Below, piece by piece: positions 51,901 through 59,367 of a stretch of DNA of 64,000 nucleotides; the first letter of the stretch is position 1; the number at the start of each line of letters is the position of its first letter. The notes under the pieces are model-generated. The model worked only from the letters and a program-made list of their open reading frames with translations, made no database searches and was not told the DNA's origin. The position numbers and the translations under genes are program-made. The stretch covers positions 248,001 through 312,000 of the forward strand of contig JADKKI010000001.1 of the NCBI GenBank assembly GCA_016720595.1, written 5' to 3'. Origin of the DNA: Myxococcales bacterium (GTDB lineage Bacteria > Myxococcota_A > Polyangia > Haliangiales > Haliangiaceae).

Positions 51901-54511
51901 GCGCCACCAGGTTCACTCCGAACGGCATGCCCACGGCCTGCACGAACTCGTTCGCGTGCATCCCGAGGTAGAGCGACGTCTTGTGCGCCGTCACCACCGC
52001 GGACTTGCCCATCGTCTGATCGGCACTGTCCGTGACGTTGGCCGTGAGGATGTAGTCGATCGGCCCATCGAACGAGGTGGCGCTGTCGCGGGCCGCGATC
52101 TTCAGCGTGCCCTGCGCATCGGTGGTGCCATTGCCGTCCGAGATGAACTCGCCGTAGTCCTGGTCGCGGTCGTACCACCACCACTCCATCGGGTTCGCGG
52201 AGAACGTGTAGTCGTCGAAGCCCGTGAACCGCAGCGGATGGTTGCGCTTGCGCAGGCTCCACTCCACCTTGCCATTCGCGACCGGGGAGCCGAACAGATA
52301 CTTCGCATCGAGATCGAACGCGAGCTTCTCGCCCGGCCGCGGGTTCGTCTGGCCGGCCTTGAGGCCCACCTCGTAGGTCGCCGCACGGAACTCCTCCACG
52401 GTGAACTTCTCGCGGAACACCTGATCGTTCACGGTGGCGCGCACGTAGTAGTCACCGAGCGAGGCCTCGGGGCCGAGCTGCAGATCGAACGCGAAGCCGC
52501 CGAAGCTCGAGAGCTTGGCCTTCGTGGTCAACACGCTCTGGCCGCGCGCGTCCTGCACCTCGATGTCCACGCCCTTCTTCGCCGGCACGCGCGGCGGCTG
52601 ACCGGCGACGATCTCCCGCGAGATGCCCTTGAAGTGGACCGCCTCGCCCGGCTTGTACAGGCCGCGATCGCTCTGGATGAAGCCACGGATCTTGGTCTGG
52701 CCGCCCTGGCGCTCCTCGGGTAGCCCGAAGTTCCAGATCTGGATCCCGTTCGCCCAGTTACCGTCGACGACGGCGAGGTCTCCACCTTTCTCGACGATCG
52801 CGATCAGCCGCTGGCTGCGATAGCTGTCCCAATCCTCCCAGTCACCCTCTGCCTCCTCGGGCCGCTCCACGGCCTTCTGCAGCTTGAGGAGCGCGCTGCC
52901 CGGGATCTTGATCAGGCCATCGCCGTTGGTGACGTCGACCCACACCTGCTTGCCGGCCGGCGTGTAGACCGCGACCTTCGCATCGGCCACGGGCGTACCG
53001 GTGGCGAGCGAGGTCACCCACACCAGGCCGGAGGACGTGCCGGTCTTGATCAGGACGCCGAGGTCGGTGACGTTCGCCATCACGCGGTTGCGACGCGGCT
53101 GCCGCCAGCTGCGCTGCGGATCGGGGACGAGGTCCTTCGAGGTCAGCTCCGCGAGGAACACGCCGCGCATGCCGGGCGCCGCGGCGCAGCTCTTGCCCAG
53201 CTCGAGCTCGTTCAGGATCCACTTGTTCTTGCCGGTGGTGCGAAACGGCGTCTTCTTCGCGGTGACCTTCAGGGCCTTCCAATCGAGCGGCTTGTCGTCA
53301 TCGTTGCCGCCCCACGGGTCGTAGTTCATGTCGGTGGTCAGGACCTGGACGAGCTTGTCCCGCGGGATCGCGGCGCACTCGAGATCGAACTGGCCGATGT
53401 TGCGCGACCACACGGGATAGCCCTTCGCCGAGGCTTCGAGCGCGAAGATGCCACGCTCCATCGAGAGCCGCGGCAGCGCATCCCCGGTGCGGAACTGATG
53501 CACCTCGGGCGCGGCGAGCTTCTGACCGAAGCTGTCGACCAGGCCCGCGACGGTCACGGTGTAGTCGGTCTCGGTGTCGAGGTCGGAGGTCACCTTGTAC
53601 TCGGTGCCATCGCCCGAGAGGTAGCCCTGGTCGAGGCCGGGGATCGCCGGCGTGCTCGTCACCGCCTTGCGCGCAGCGTCGAGAGACACGGGGGTGGAGA
53701 ACGTGAACGAGAGCGTCACCTCGTCCGCCGCGACGTCGTACCCGGTGGGGCCGATCTTCACCACGCCGAGCGGTGGACGCGCGCGGACCGCGAGCGTGTA
53801 TGGCTTGTCGAGGGTGGCGTTGCCGCCTGCGCCGGCGAGCCCCTCGCAGGTCAGCGTGTACGCGGCACCGGCGAGGAGCTGCTGCGCGGGCTCGAGCGTG
53901 ACATTGGCGCCGGACTCCGCGTTACCGAACGCCGTCTTGAGCCCGATCGCGCCGGTCAGGCCGAGTAGCTGGCAGTGCTGCGCGACATCCGCCGCGAGCA
54001 CGGGCTGGTTGAACGAGAGCGGCAGCTTGCCCTCGGGCGCGAGCGAGCTGGCATCCACGCCCCACACGCCCTCCACCGCGAGCGGCCGATGGACGAACGA
54101 GAACTGGAAGCCCGAGGTGCGCGATCCGAGCTCACCGGCGAGCGCGACCTTGTACCGCGTGGAGGGGGACAGCGCCTCCGTCGGCTCGATCGAGAGCGTC
54201 TGCCGGTCCTGCCAGAACCCCTTCCATGCGAACGCCGGCTCGATCCGCAGCGTCGCCGGATCGGCGGCCTTGCCGACCATCGCCTCGGCGACCACCGGCT
54301 GGTCGAACTTGATCTCGACCGCCTCGGCCTTGTCGACCGCGCCCTGCGGTGCATACGACATCACCTGGAGATCGCCCTTCTTGCCGCCGCCGCACCCCAG
54401 CAACGTGCCGAGGATCCCGGCGAGCGTGCCGGCGGCGATCGAGTACGAGAGCACCACCTGGCGGCGGCTCAGCCGGGCGGCGGGATCGGGGAACCAGCGA
54501 GAGATCGACAT
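48902..54511 (-). CDS. Bacterial alpha-2-macroglobulin (YfhM-type) lipoprotein
   Basis: A 1869-residue protein. The leader contains a twin-Arg-like LSRRQVVL and a lipobox GTLLGCGGGKK. Macroglobulin-type beta domains run through the first ~1200 residues. The thioester motif is intact in YPYGCLEQTMS (Cys1397, Gln1400). A helical TED domain (about 1380-1680) and a final receptor-type domain follow. It traps proteases that breach the outer membrane and is coupled to PBP1C, which repairs murein. ATG 54511 is preceded by AGGAG. It is the second gene of a three- or four-gene minus-strand operon. Confidence 0.93.
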   Translation of the reverse strand: MSISRWFPDPAARLSRRQVVLSYSIAAGTLAGILGTLLGCGGGKKGDLQVMSYAPQGAVDKAEAVEIKFDQPVVAEAMVGKAADPATLRIEPAFAWKGFWQDRQTLSIEPTEALSPSTRYKVALAGELGSRTSGFQFSFVHRPLAVEGVWGVDASSLAPEGKLPLSFNQPVLAADVAQHCQLLGLTGAIGLKTAFGNAESGANVTLEPAQQLLAGAAYTLTCEGLAGAGGNATLDKPYTLAVRARPPLGVVKIGPTGYDVAADEVTLSFTFSTPVSLDAARKAVTSTPAIPGLDQGYLSGDGTEYKVTSDLDTETDYTVTVAGLVDSFGQKLAAPEVHQFRTGDALPRLSMERGIFALEASAKGYPVWSRNIGQFDLECAAIPRDKLVQVLTTDMNYDPWGGNDDDKPLDWKALKVTAKKTPFRTTGKNKWILNELELGKSCAAAPGMRGVFLAELTSKDLVPDPQRSWRQPRRNRVMANVTDLGVLIKTGTSSGLVWVTSLATGTPVADAKVAVYTPAGKQVWVDVTNGDGLIKIPGSALLKLQKAVERPEEAEGDWEDWDSYRSQRLIAIVEKGGDLAVVDGNWANGIQIWNFGLPEERQGGQTKIRGFIQSDRGLYKPGEAVHFKGISREIVAGQPPRVPAKKGVDIEVQDARGQSVLTTKAKLSSFGGFAFDLQLGPEASLGDYYVRATVNDQVFREKFTVEEFRAATYEVGLKAGQTNPRPGEKLAFDLDAKYLFGSPVANGKVEWSLRKRNHPLRFTGFDDYTFSANPMEWWWYDRDQDYGEFISDGNGTTDAQGTLKIAARDSATSFDGPIDYILTANVTDSADQTMGKSAVVTAHKTSLYLGMHANEFVQAVGMPFGVNLVALDPAGKRTAAKAKLTFTRTVRTCAWNDVGSRSFQRCDASDKVMLTRDIEIAAGGSHVERLYPTEPGDYIVRAEGKDDRGNAVSVASEIWVIGKGEAFWSGDEGDRMTLIASKPAYLPGDTARLVAQANLDKPTALITIERDGIIDARVKKLGASSEGVELVIADAWAPNVFASVALVTGRRGAGDRNRPMFKMGMVELKVSSAHKQLDVAVTLDAATVRPGDRVSGKIKVTHAGAPVKAEVSLSAADEGVLQLISYATPNPMKTFYASYGLGVDAGTNWNRIARLADPEAGDPDEGGDSGSTDDAQRVRSKFVASAYWAPMLVTDDQGEIAFAFTAPDNLTAFRLMAVAADVADQFGAGETRLTVNKPLMAAPALPRFLRSNDAASVGIVIHNHTDQAGDAVVTAKAIGAALDGARQTVAVPANGSARVRFAAKASDNASATFEFAVALGRERDAVKVTLPIDRPRIIDNRLLVETTLAKDQAWAGRIGAAQDVLRKESQLVITIDRSGVGELAPGLRALVEYPYGCLEQTMSRFIPLVAARDLANTLDDPTLKGTKASQFIRIGVQKVIRHQQGDGLFSLWPQSQTYPHLAAYALWGLTVAQKAGEEIPQDVFDKGIAALSTWASSSTNLKPNGDGATMAMAAYVMALRGKPDASLDARLFAMRAGLPKWGQAFLLRALFLAKADAAQVAELQQLIESNLVIAEGRATVKETFPGEEYELYMTSDVRATAMTLAALLEVDPRSKMIEPLAQGLKAARGKTGTWVSTQENLWSLVALSDYGRRAATGETTATVKVGGKQVFKQKIGGAEIATVKLGLGETTGDDVTVSVTDGAHVGVRVTEARVDSGAAVANGYTITRAYLDAAGAPKTQFKAGEMVTVRLSITAGADRRWIALVDPIPAGFEVVNPKLAAGGQSTKAAPTPTSSRQNWWNAITFDHQEMRDDRVQWFADSMRRGDYELTYQARATIDGTFAAMPATIEAMYAPDVRGRTERTVVTVTK

Positions 54512-54691
54512 TTGGCTCCTGCTCGTGCAGTGCCGATGCCGAACGTGGATGTAGCGATCGCGCGGACTTGGCGCACACGTGGTCTCGCGGACACAAAAGC
54601 GGAGACACGAACGCGACCCCCGCGGCGCGTGCTCGCTGCTGCGCGCGCGAAGATCGTCGATGCCTGGAATTCTCCTGACGGCTCGCGCGTT

Positions 54692-56035
54692 TCAGGGAAC
54701 GACGTCGGCCGAGACCTCGCGGAGCGGGGCGGGCAGCGCACCGGTCTTCAGCACCAGTGCGAGTTCGTCGGCATCCCGCTGCATCGCGGCGGCGTCGGTT
54801 CCACCCATCGTGATCGACGCGCGTCCACCGCGGATCGGACCGTTGATGATCGGCGCACTCTTGATCGTGCCATCGAGCAGCGTCGCGAGCTTCTTCCCCA
54901 CGATCCGCTCGGTCAGCTCGCCGAAGGCGCGCGCGCCCGCGCGACCGAACTCGAGCAGCACGATCGGGCGGTTCCAGTTGGGGTCCATGCTCGTGGTCGC
55001 CGTCGCGATCGCCGCGCCGGTCAGGGCCGCGGCGCGCTCGAGGTAGTAGCTCCGCCACCGCCGCGGTTCGCCGGGCTTGTCGGCGACGATCGCCTCGTAG
55101 CCGATCTGGCGATCGTCGGGGACGACGTAGCTCGGATCCACGCGCGCGAGGTCCGCGAGGTAACGCTCGATCGCCGCGCGCCCGGTGACGGCGCAGGTCA
55201 CGAGGTCGCCCTGCGGAGCGCCCCGGCAGCCGAGCGTCCGCGCGGCGGTGATCGGCAGCCGCTCCTCGCGATCCGCGGCCACCAGGTAGTAGTCGGCCAT
55301 CACGCCACCGGAATCGTCCAGACGCCACTGATCGACCTCCGCATGGATCCCGGCCGCGATCGCCGCCCCGTCGGTCGCTCGCGTGGTGCCGCGCTCGAGC
55401 CCGACGTGCGCGAACACCCTCTGCATGAACGGTGAGTCGTGGTCGACCACCTTGAACTCGAGTGTGCCGCTGCGCGGGATCAACGAGCGCAGCGCGTCGA
55501 GCCTGGCTGGGTCCCCGCCCGGGAGCTCGATCACGATCCGCTCGCCCTCACTCGCGACGGTGGCCCCGGTCAGCTTCACCGCGACGAGCCGGGCCTCGAT
55601 CGTCTTGACCGCCTGCGCGAGTGCCGCCTGCTTGATCGCGATGCCGAACGCCTGCGCGATCTTGAAGCACACCGCGCCCGGCGGCGCGGTGCCCGCGCAC
55701 TCGCGCATGGTGATGTGGTCCGTGTACAGCGTCGTGATCGTTCGCTCCAGCTCGGGCTTGCCGCTCGGCTCGCTCGGCGTGACCGTGAGCATCCCGTCGA
55801 TGCCGATCGTGATCGAGGTCAGGGCCCGGGCGCCGATCGACTCCTGGAGATCGTTCCGGATCGTCGCCGCGCGATCGTCGATCGCCTTGTCGAGGTCCAG
55901 GTCGTACACGATCCGCGTGTGCGCGCCCTTGGTGGCCGGCTCCTTCGGGCTGGGCTGGGCGGGTTCACCCTTGCCGCTACACGCCGTCGCAGTCACGGCG
56001 AGGGCCACGATCCATGCTGCCGAGATCATCCTCAT
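54692..56035 (-). CDS. SecD-like periplasmic domain on a lipoprotein, without SecD membrane helices
   Basis: A 447-residue lipoprotein (AVTATACSGKG). The body reads as the periplasmic P1/head of SecD: a first half-domain, then PIVLLEFGRAGARAFGELTE, VGKKLATLLDGTIKSAPIIN, GPIRGGRASITMGG and ADELALVLKTGALPAPL, which are hallmark SecD phrases. The six membrane helices of SecD are missing and the protein stops soon after. It is therefore not a translocase channel but a freestanding copy. It lies upstream of the macroglobulin gene (180 nt away) and may be an accessory exported fold. ATG 56035. Confidence 0.8.
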   Translation of the reverse strand: MRMISAAWIVALAVTATACSGKGEPAQPSPKEPATKGAHTRIVYDLDLDKAIDDRAATIRNDLQESIGARALTSITIGIDGMLTVTPSEPSGKPELERTITTLYTDHITMRECAGTAPPGAVCFKIAQAFGIAIKQAALAQAVKTIEARLVAVKLTGATVASEGERIVIELPGGDPARLDALRSLIPRSGTLEFKVVDHDSPFMQRVFAHVGLERGTTRATDGAAIAAGIHAEVDQWRLDDSGGVMADYYLVAADREERLPITAARTLGCRGAPQGDLVTCAVTGRAAIERYLADLARVDPSYVVPDDRQIGYEAIVADKPGEPRRWRSYYLERAAALTGAAIATATTSMDPNWNRPIVLLEFGRAGARAFGELTERIVGKKLATLLDGTIKSAPIINGPIRGGRASITMGGTDAAAMQRDADELALVLKTGALPAPLREVSADVVP

Positions 56036-56052
56036 CGACCGCGGTCATACCA

Positions 56053-56682
56053 TCACGCGATCCGGACGATCACCTCCGGAGCGAGCTGCGGCACCACGAC
56101 TCGGCGTTCTCCCGCGAACCGTCGGGCCCAGTGCTGCCACATCGCGGTCACGGCCGGGACGGTGCGGCCATCGATCGCGGCGTGCGCGCAGCGCCAACCC
56201 GCCCTCACCTGGTGTGCGTAGCGCTCGGCGACCAGCTCGTCCCCGGCGAGCACGCTCAGCATCCGCGCGAAGGCGCGGCGGTCGGCCGCGGCGATCTGCG
56301 CTTCGATCCCGGCCGTCAACACGGCCACGTCGCGCGCACCGAGGGCGATCCGCTGGCGGAGGCGCAGCTTCAGCGCGCCGGTGACGGAGCGCAACGGCCC
56401 GGGCTCGTCGAGGTACCGCACATCACGGGCTGGCGGCCGGAGATCCGTGCGCGTCGTGATCTCGACCCCGAACGTGCGCCGCACGCCGGCGATCACGGCG
56501 CCGACGGCGCTGCCGATCGCGAGCCCGGCGAGCGTCTCGAGCAGGCACTCGAGGACGCGCGCGGCGCTCGCGGGCTCGTGAATCGTGGGCTCGCTGAGGG
56601 TGAGGTCCGCGACCGCGCGATCGAGGCGCAACAGCGTGGACGAGACGTAGAGGTCGAGCGGGGAAGGTGCGAGGTGGGGCAT
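56053..56682 (-). CDS. AAA+-cluster protein of unknown function (member 1)
   Basis: A 209-residue protein from ATG 56682. It is mostly helical, with a central small-residue hydrophobic stretch (LLETLAGLAIGSAVGAVIAG, about 50-70), then RLRQRIALGARDVAVLTAGI and YAHQVRAGWRCAHAAID. No known domain is evident. It resembles member 3 in having a disordered start followed by a Gly/Ala hydrophobic helix, which may indicate proteins that enter or contact membranes or are packaged effectors. The start is 6 nt after a copy of the shared promoter element. The gene is followed by the secD-like gene 17 nt later. Confidence 0.6.
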   Translation of the reverse strand: MPHLAPSPLDLYVSSTLLRLDRAVADLTLSEPTIHEPASAARVLECLLETLAGLAIGSAVGAVIAGVRRTFGVEITTRTDLRPPARDVRYLDEPGPLRSVTGALKLRLRQRIALGARDVAVLTAGIEAQIAAADRRAFARMLSVLAGDELVAERYAHQVRAGWRCAHAAIDGRTVPAVTAMWQHWARRFAGERRVVVPQLAPEVIVRIA

Positions 56683-56688
56683 GCGCCA

Positions 56689-56717
56689 CCTATCGGCCGG
56701 CCCTCGCCGCGGTTGCG
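56689..56717 (-). promoter_or_regulatory. Shared cluster promoter element, copy 1
   Basis: On the minus strand CGCAACC (56717-56711), 12-nt spacer, GGCCGATAGG (56698-56689), then 6 nt to ATG 56682. The layout is identical to the three other copies. Confidence 0.8.
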
Positions 56718-56747
56718 TCACCGTCGAGGAATGTCAGACCCACCAGC

Positions 56748-56753
56748 TATAAT
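56748..56753 (+). promoter_or_regulatory. TATAAT hexamer before TTG 56760
   Basis: A perfect TATAAT, rare in this GC-rich sequence, lies 6 nt before TTG 56760. No good -35 is seen at 17 nt. It would produce a leaderless or nearly leaderless transcript. Confidence 0.35.
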
Positions 56754-56759
56754 CGGTTC

Positions 56760-57128
56760 TTGAAGCATCAGACTCCCGGTCCACAGGATTGGACCCCGCT
56801 GTTCCAGGCATTTGCGGAGGCCCTCGATTGGGCCCTCGATCTCGCGGGCGACCTCGCCCGCTCCTATCCGGCAGAGCTCGCCACGATCGAGCGGGTCCGG
56901 ACGTTCGTCCAGAAGCGGATCGCCGGTGACCCGGCCCACGTCCGAACCGACGATCTGCTGTTCGCGATCGGCCTCGTCGCGGGCGCGATCGAACGTGATG
57001 TCCGCCCGCAGCTCGCTGCGAAGCCGGCCCCAGCGCGCACGCTGCGCGCCTCGCGTCGGCCTGCGCGCGCTGCGCCGCTGCGCCTCAACCATCGCACGCC
57101 GTTCTCGAGCATCGCCGCGGTGCACTGA
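56760..57128 (+). CDS. Small helical protein in the AAA+ cluster (122 aa)
   Basis: The frame has no internal ATG. TTG 56760 is the only plausible start and lies just after TATAAT. The 122-residue product begins LKHQTPGPQDWTPLFQAFAE and has amphipathic helices (LDWALDLAGDLARSYPAELA, DDLLFAIGLVAGAIERDVRP). It ends with an Arg/Ala-rich tail. Codon use is gene-like. It lies divergent from member 1 and convergent, 9 nt apart, with member 2. Function is unknown. Confidence 0.55.
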   Translation: MKHQTPGPQDWTPLFQAFAEALDWALDLAGDLARSYPAELATIERVRTFVQKRIAGDPAHVRTDDLLFAIGLVAGAIERDVRPQLAAKPAPARTLRASRRPARAAPLRLNHRTPFSSIAAVH

Positions 57129-57137
57129 ACGCCAAGG

Positions 57138-57506
57138 TCACGCGGCGCGCGCGATCGCCGCCCGCCGCCGCGCATCCCCGAGGAACGCGAGCAGCCTCCC
57201 GCGGCGCTCCACGATCAGCCGGCCGAACGCCACGGCGATGGCATCGTCGGGCTGGGGGTTGCCGAGCCGCTTGTGGAGCGTCCATGCCTCGAGCACGGTC
57301 AGCCGCATGAACAGCGAGCCGATCTCGTGCTCCTTGCGCGTGTGCTCTTCTCGCGCCATCCCGGGCGCCACAGGGCGAAGCAGGATCTCGAGGAGCGCCG
57401 GCTCGAACCAGGTGGTGGAGGGCTCGGCGGTGCGGGTGGTCACCTCGGTGGTGACGGCGGCAAAACGCTGATGCATGGCGGACTTGGAGGGCTTGATGTT
57501 GGTCAT
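57138..57506 (-). CDS. AAA+-cluster protein of unknown function (member 2)
   Basis: A 122-residue protein from ATG 57506. The N-terminus is polar and probably disordered (MTNIKPSKSAMHQRFAAVTT). The rest is helical (WFEPALLEILLRPVAPGMAR, LFMRLTVLEAWTLHKRLGNP, ending in an Arg/Ala helix). No known family. The promoter element lies 7 nt upstream and shares its left half back to back with the element of member 3. Confidence 0.6.
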   Translation of the reverse strand: MTNIKPSKSAMHQRFAAVTTEVTTRTAEPSTTWFEPALLEILLRPVAPGMAREEHTRKEHEIGSLFMRLTVLEAWTLHKRLGNPQPDDAIAVAFGRLIVERRGRLLAFLGDARRRAAIARAA

Positions 57507-57513
57507 GCGCGGA

Positions 57514-57542
57514 CCTATCGACCGGTGCGGTGAAAGGTTGCG
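57514..57542 (-). promoter_or_regulatory. Shared cluster promoter element, copy 2
   Basis: On the minus strand CGCAACC (57542-57536), 12-nt spacer, GGTCGATAGG (57523-57514), then 7 nt to ATG 57506. The left half directly abuts copy 3. Confidence 0.8.
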
Positions 57543-57571
57543 CGCAACCGGAGCGAGCGGCGGTCGATAGG
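57543..57571 (+). promoter_or_regulatory. Shared cluster promoter element, copy 3
   Basis: CGCAACC (57543-57549), 12-nt spacer, GGTCGATAGG (57562-57571), then 6 nt to ATG 57578. With copy 2 it forms the 14-bp palindrome GGTTGCGCGCAACC (57536-57549). Confidence 0.8.
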
Positions 57572-57577
57572 GCAACC

Positions 57578-58815
57578 ATGGAAGAGAAAGAACACAACGC
57601 GACTGCAGCACCAATGCCCGCCAACCCGGGCTCACTCCCATCCCTGGCGTCCGACCTCTCAAGGGGACCGAGCCCAAGTCAGGTCGACGCACTGGCTCGA
57701 TCCGCAACGAAGGACAGAGCAATCGACGATGCGTCGCTAGTCGTGATGGCAGGCTTCCACTGGTTGAGCAGCGCCGCGGTGACGCAGCTCGCTACCTTGA
57801 AGGACGACATCAAAGCGAAGGATGAGCCGCCTTGGGTCGAGCAGCTGGCCGAGGCGGCTCTCGAGGTCGCGCTGCATGCAGGATTGGCGGGGGCTGCTGA
57901 ATACGTTGCCGGACGGCTGTTTGATCACGCTGCTGATAACGCGGTGAATGAGGGCAAACACGAGTTCGTCAAGGCGCTATTCGAAGAGGGAATCGGGGAG
58001 GGCATAAGCACCTGCCGAAGCACCGCCCGGAAGCCGACGAAGGACGGCGTTCTCACGCGATTCATCGGTGCTCAGGCTGCAGGTATTCAGGCGACCCACC
58101 AAAAGAATCAGACCGAGTGGATCAACAAGGGGCGCCATAGCGTCACGACCGTCGACGAGGCGTCGGCGCTGGCATTGGCGTGCTCACCTGCGAACGTCGA
58201 AGCGGCAGCCATGAAGCGGTACGACGCGTCGCGCGACGCATGGATAAGCCATCTAGCGCAGAGCAAGTACGGGGCCGTTCCCCGCGGAGATGGCGCTCGC
58301 TCGAAGACAGGACGAGCACAACACTGCGACCAACATGAGTACCCAGGAATCTCGGAGATCGAACCAACCGGTCGGCGCCGGATTTTGTACCAAGTCGTGC
58401 GCCTCACGTCGGGGATGCCCTGTTCGGTCATGCCCCGGGGCTCCTGGCGGTCGTAGCAGAACTCCCAGAAATTCGAGATGGCTACATGGATGGCTCGCCG
58501 AGAGTCACCATGGCATTCCTGAACGGCGTGAACGCTGACATCCGGAACCAGTATGCGAATCGGCCGATGGCTGAACTGCAGATTCCGAGGCATATCGAGG
58601 CGCACGTCGCTGGTGCGATGCCAAACTTCACGATCAACGTAGATGAGAGCGGAGTCGTCACCCCGCCGCGGCACGCGGAGTCCGCATGGCTACGGGCGCG
58701 AGCGGTTGCCGCGCACCCTGAGCACGGTGGCCTTGATCACAGTACTCAGCGCATGCTCCGTGAGCAGCAGCTGTTGCATGAACTGGTTGCGGACGAGATC
58801 AAGGGGAAGATGTAG
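57578..58815 (+). pseudogene. AAA+-cluster protein (member 3), carrying two frameshifts
   Basis: ATG 57578 starts a frame that reads well to about 58285. It has a polar N-terminus, a helical hydrophobic stretch (LEVALHAGLAGAAEYVAGRL), then KRYDASRDAWISHLAQSKYG. The same protein-like text continues in the next frame (MALARRQDEHNTATNM, from about 58290) and, from about 58336, in the third frame. There it reads VPRNLGDRTNRSAPDF, DALFGHAPGLLAVVAELPE and on to the stop at 58815. Both steps are +1. Joined, about 410 residues. The first frame alone stops at 58456. Either a recent pseudogene or base-calling errors; GC appears lower than its surroundings. Confidence 0.6.
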
Positions 58816-59291
58816 TGCGTGCAGATCTTGCTCTCGCAGTTGCGTGCCTCATCGGTTCGTGCGGCTCTCCGCGTCAGCGTGCCTTTGACGGCGTCGCGGG
58901 GCAGCTCAACCCGATCCTGGTCACGGTGATCCCGAAGTTGTCTGCGTACGTCGCCTATGCGCGCACGGCGAACGCCGATGACCCGGAGCTGCTTCGGCTG
59001 TGTCGCGCCGCCGATCCGGAGCTGGAGCGGATGAGCGCAGTCAGCATGGACCAAGATCTCGGACTGGATCGGAGAAAGGGAAACCTCGCCGGCGATGCTG
59101 GCGCATTCGTTCGCGATCGGGACTCGGCGTGCTGGAATGCGATCGATCAACGCGTGATGACCACGTGCAAGTGGTTCTGTCTCGACCGCTGGTCGTGGCT
59201 ATCGGAGAGGCTCGGCGAGCTCAGGCAACGCGCGAGCAATGAGGGCGTTGCGATCTACGGACTTCCATTGGTTACGCGACCGAAGCTGTAA
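58815..59291 (+). CDS. Small lipoprotein in the AAA+ cluster
   Basis: GTG 58815 overlaps the stop of the preceding frame by one base (TAGTG). The 158-residue product has a lipoprotein leader (LALAVACLIGSCGSP). Helical text follows (LVTVIPKLSAYVAYARTANA, PELLRLCRAADPELERMSAV) and a Trp/Cys segment (ACWNAID, TTCKWFCLDRWSWLSERLGE). No known family. Tight coupling suggests it works with member 3, perhaps as an immunity or anchoring partner; that is speculation. Confidence 0.55.
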   Translation: MRADLALAVACLIGSCGSPRQRAFDGVAGQLNPILVTVIPKLSAYVAYARTANADDPELLRLCRAADPELERMSAVSMDQDLGLDRRKGNLAGDAGAFVRDRDSACWNAIDQRVMTTCKWFCLDRWSWLSERLGELRQRASNEGVAIYGLPLVTRPKL

Positions 59292-59332
59292 GCGCTGGGC
59301 CAAGTCCTCAGAAGCAGGGGCTTTCTAGAGCA

Positions 59333-59361
59333 CGCAACCGTGGCTCGGTCTGGCCGATAGG
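59333..59361 (+). promoter_or_regulatory. Shared cluster promoter element, copy 4
   Basis: CGCAACC (59333-59339), 12-nt spacer, GGCCGATAGG (59352-59361), then 6 nt to ATG 59368 of the AAA+ ATPase gene. Confidence 0.8.
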
Positions 59362-59367
59362 CAGCGC

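Noticed and set aside
54512..54691. Possible small gene between the secD-like and macroglobulin genes
   Set aside because: No start with a plausible leader or codon use on either strand; I see only the ribosome-binding site for 54511.
57514..57571. Inverted repeat CCTATCGACCG...CGGTCGATAGG as a terminator or large operator
   Set aside because: The arms are the right halves of two divergent copies of the shared promoter element, which also explain the central palindrome.
59333..59361. FliA (sigma-28) type promoter, because GGCCGATAGG resembles GCCGATAA
   Set aside because: The left half CGCAACC does not fit the TAAA-type -35 of that class, and the spacing is closer to ECF-type promoters.
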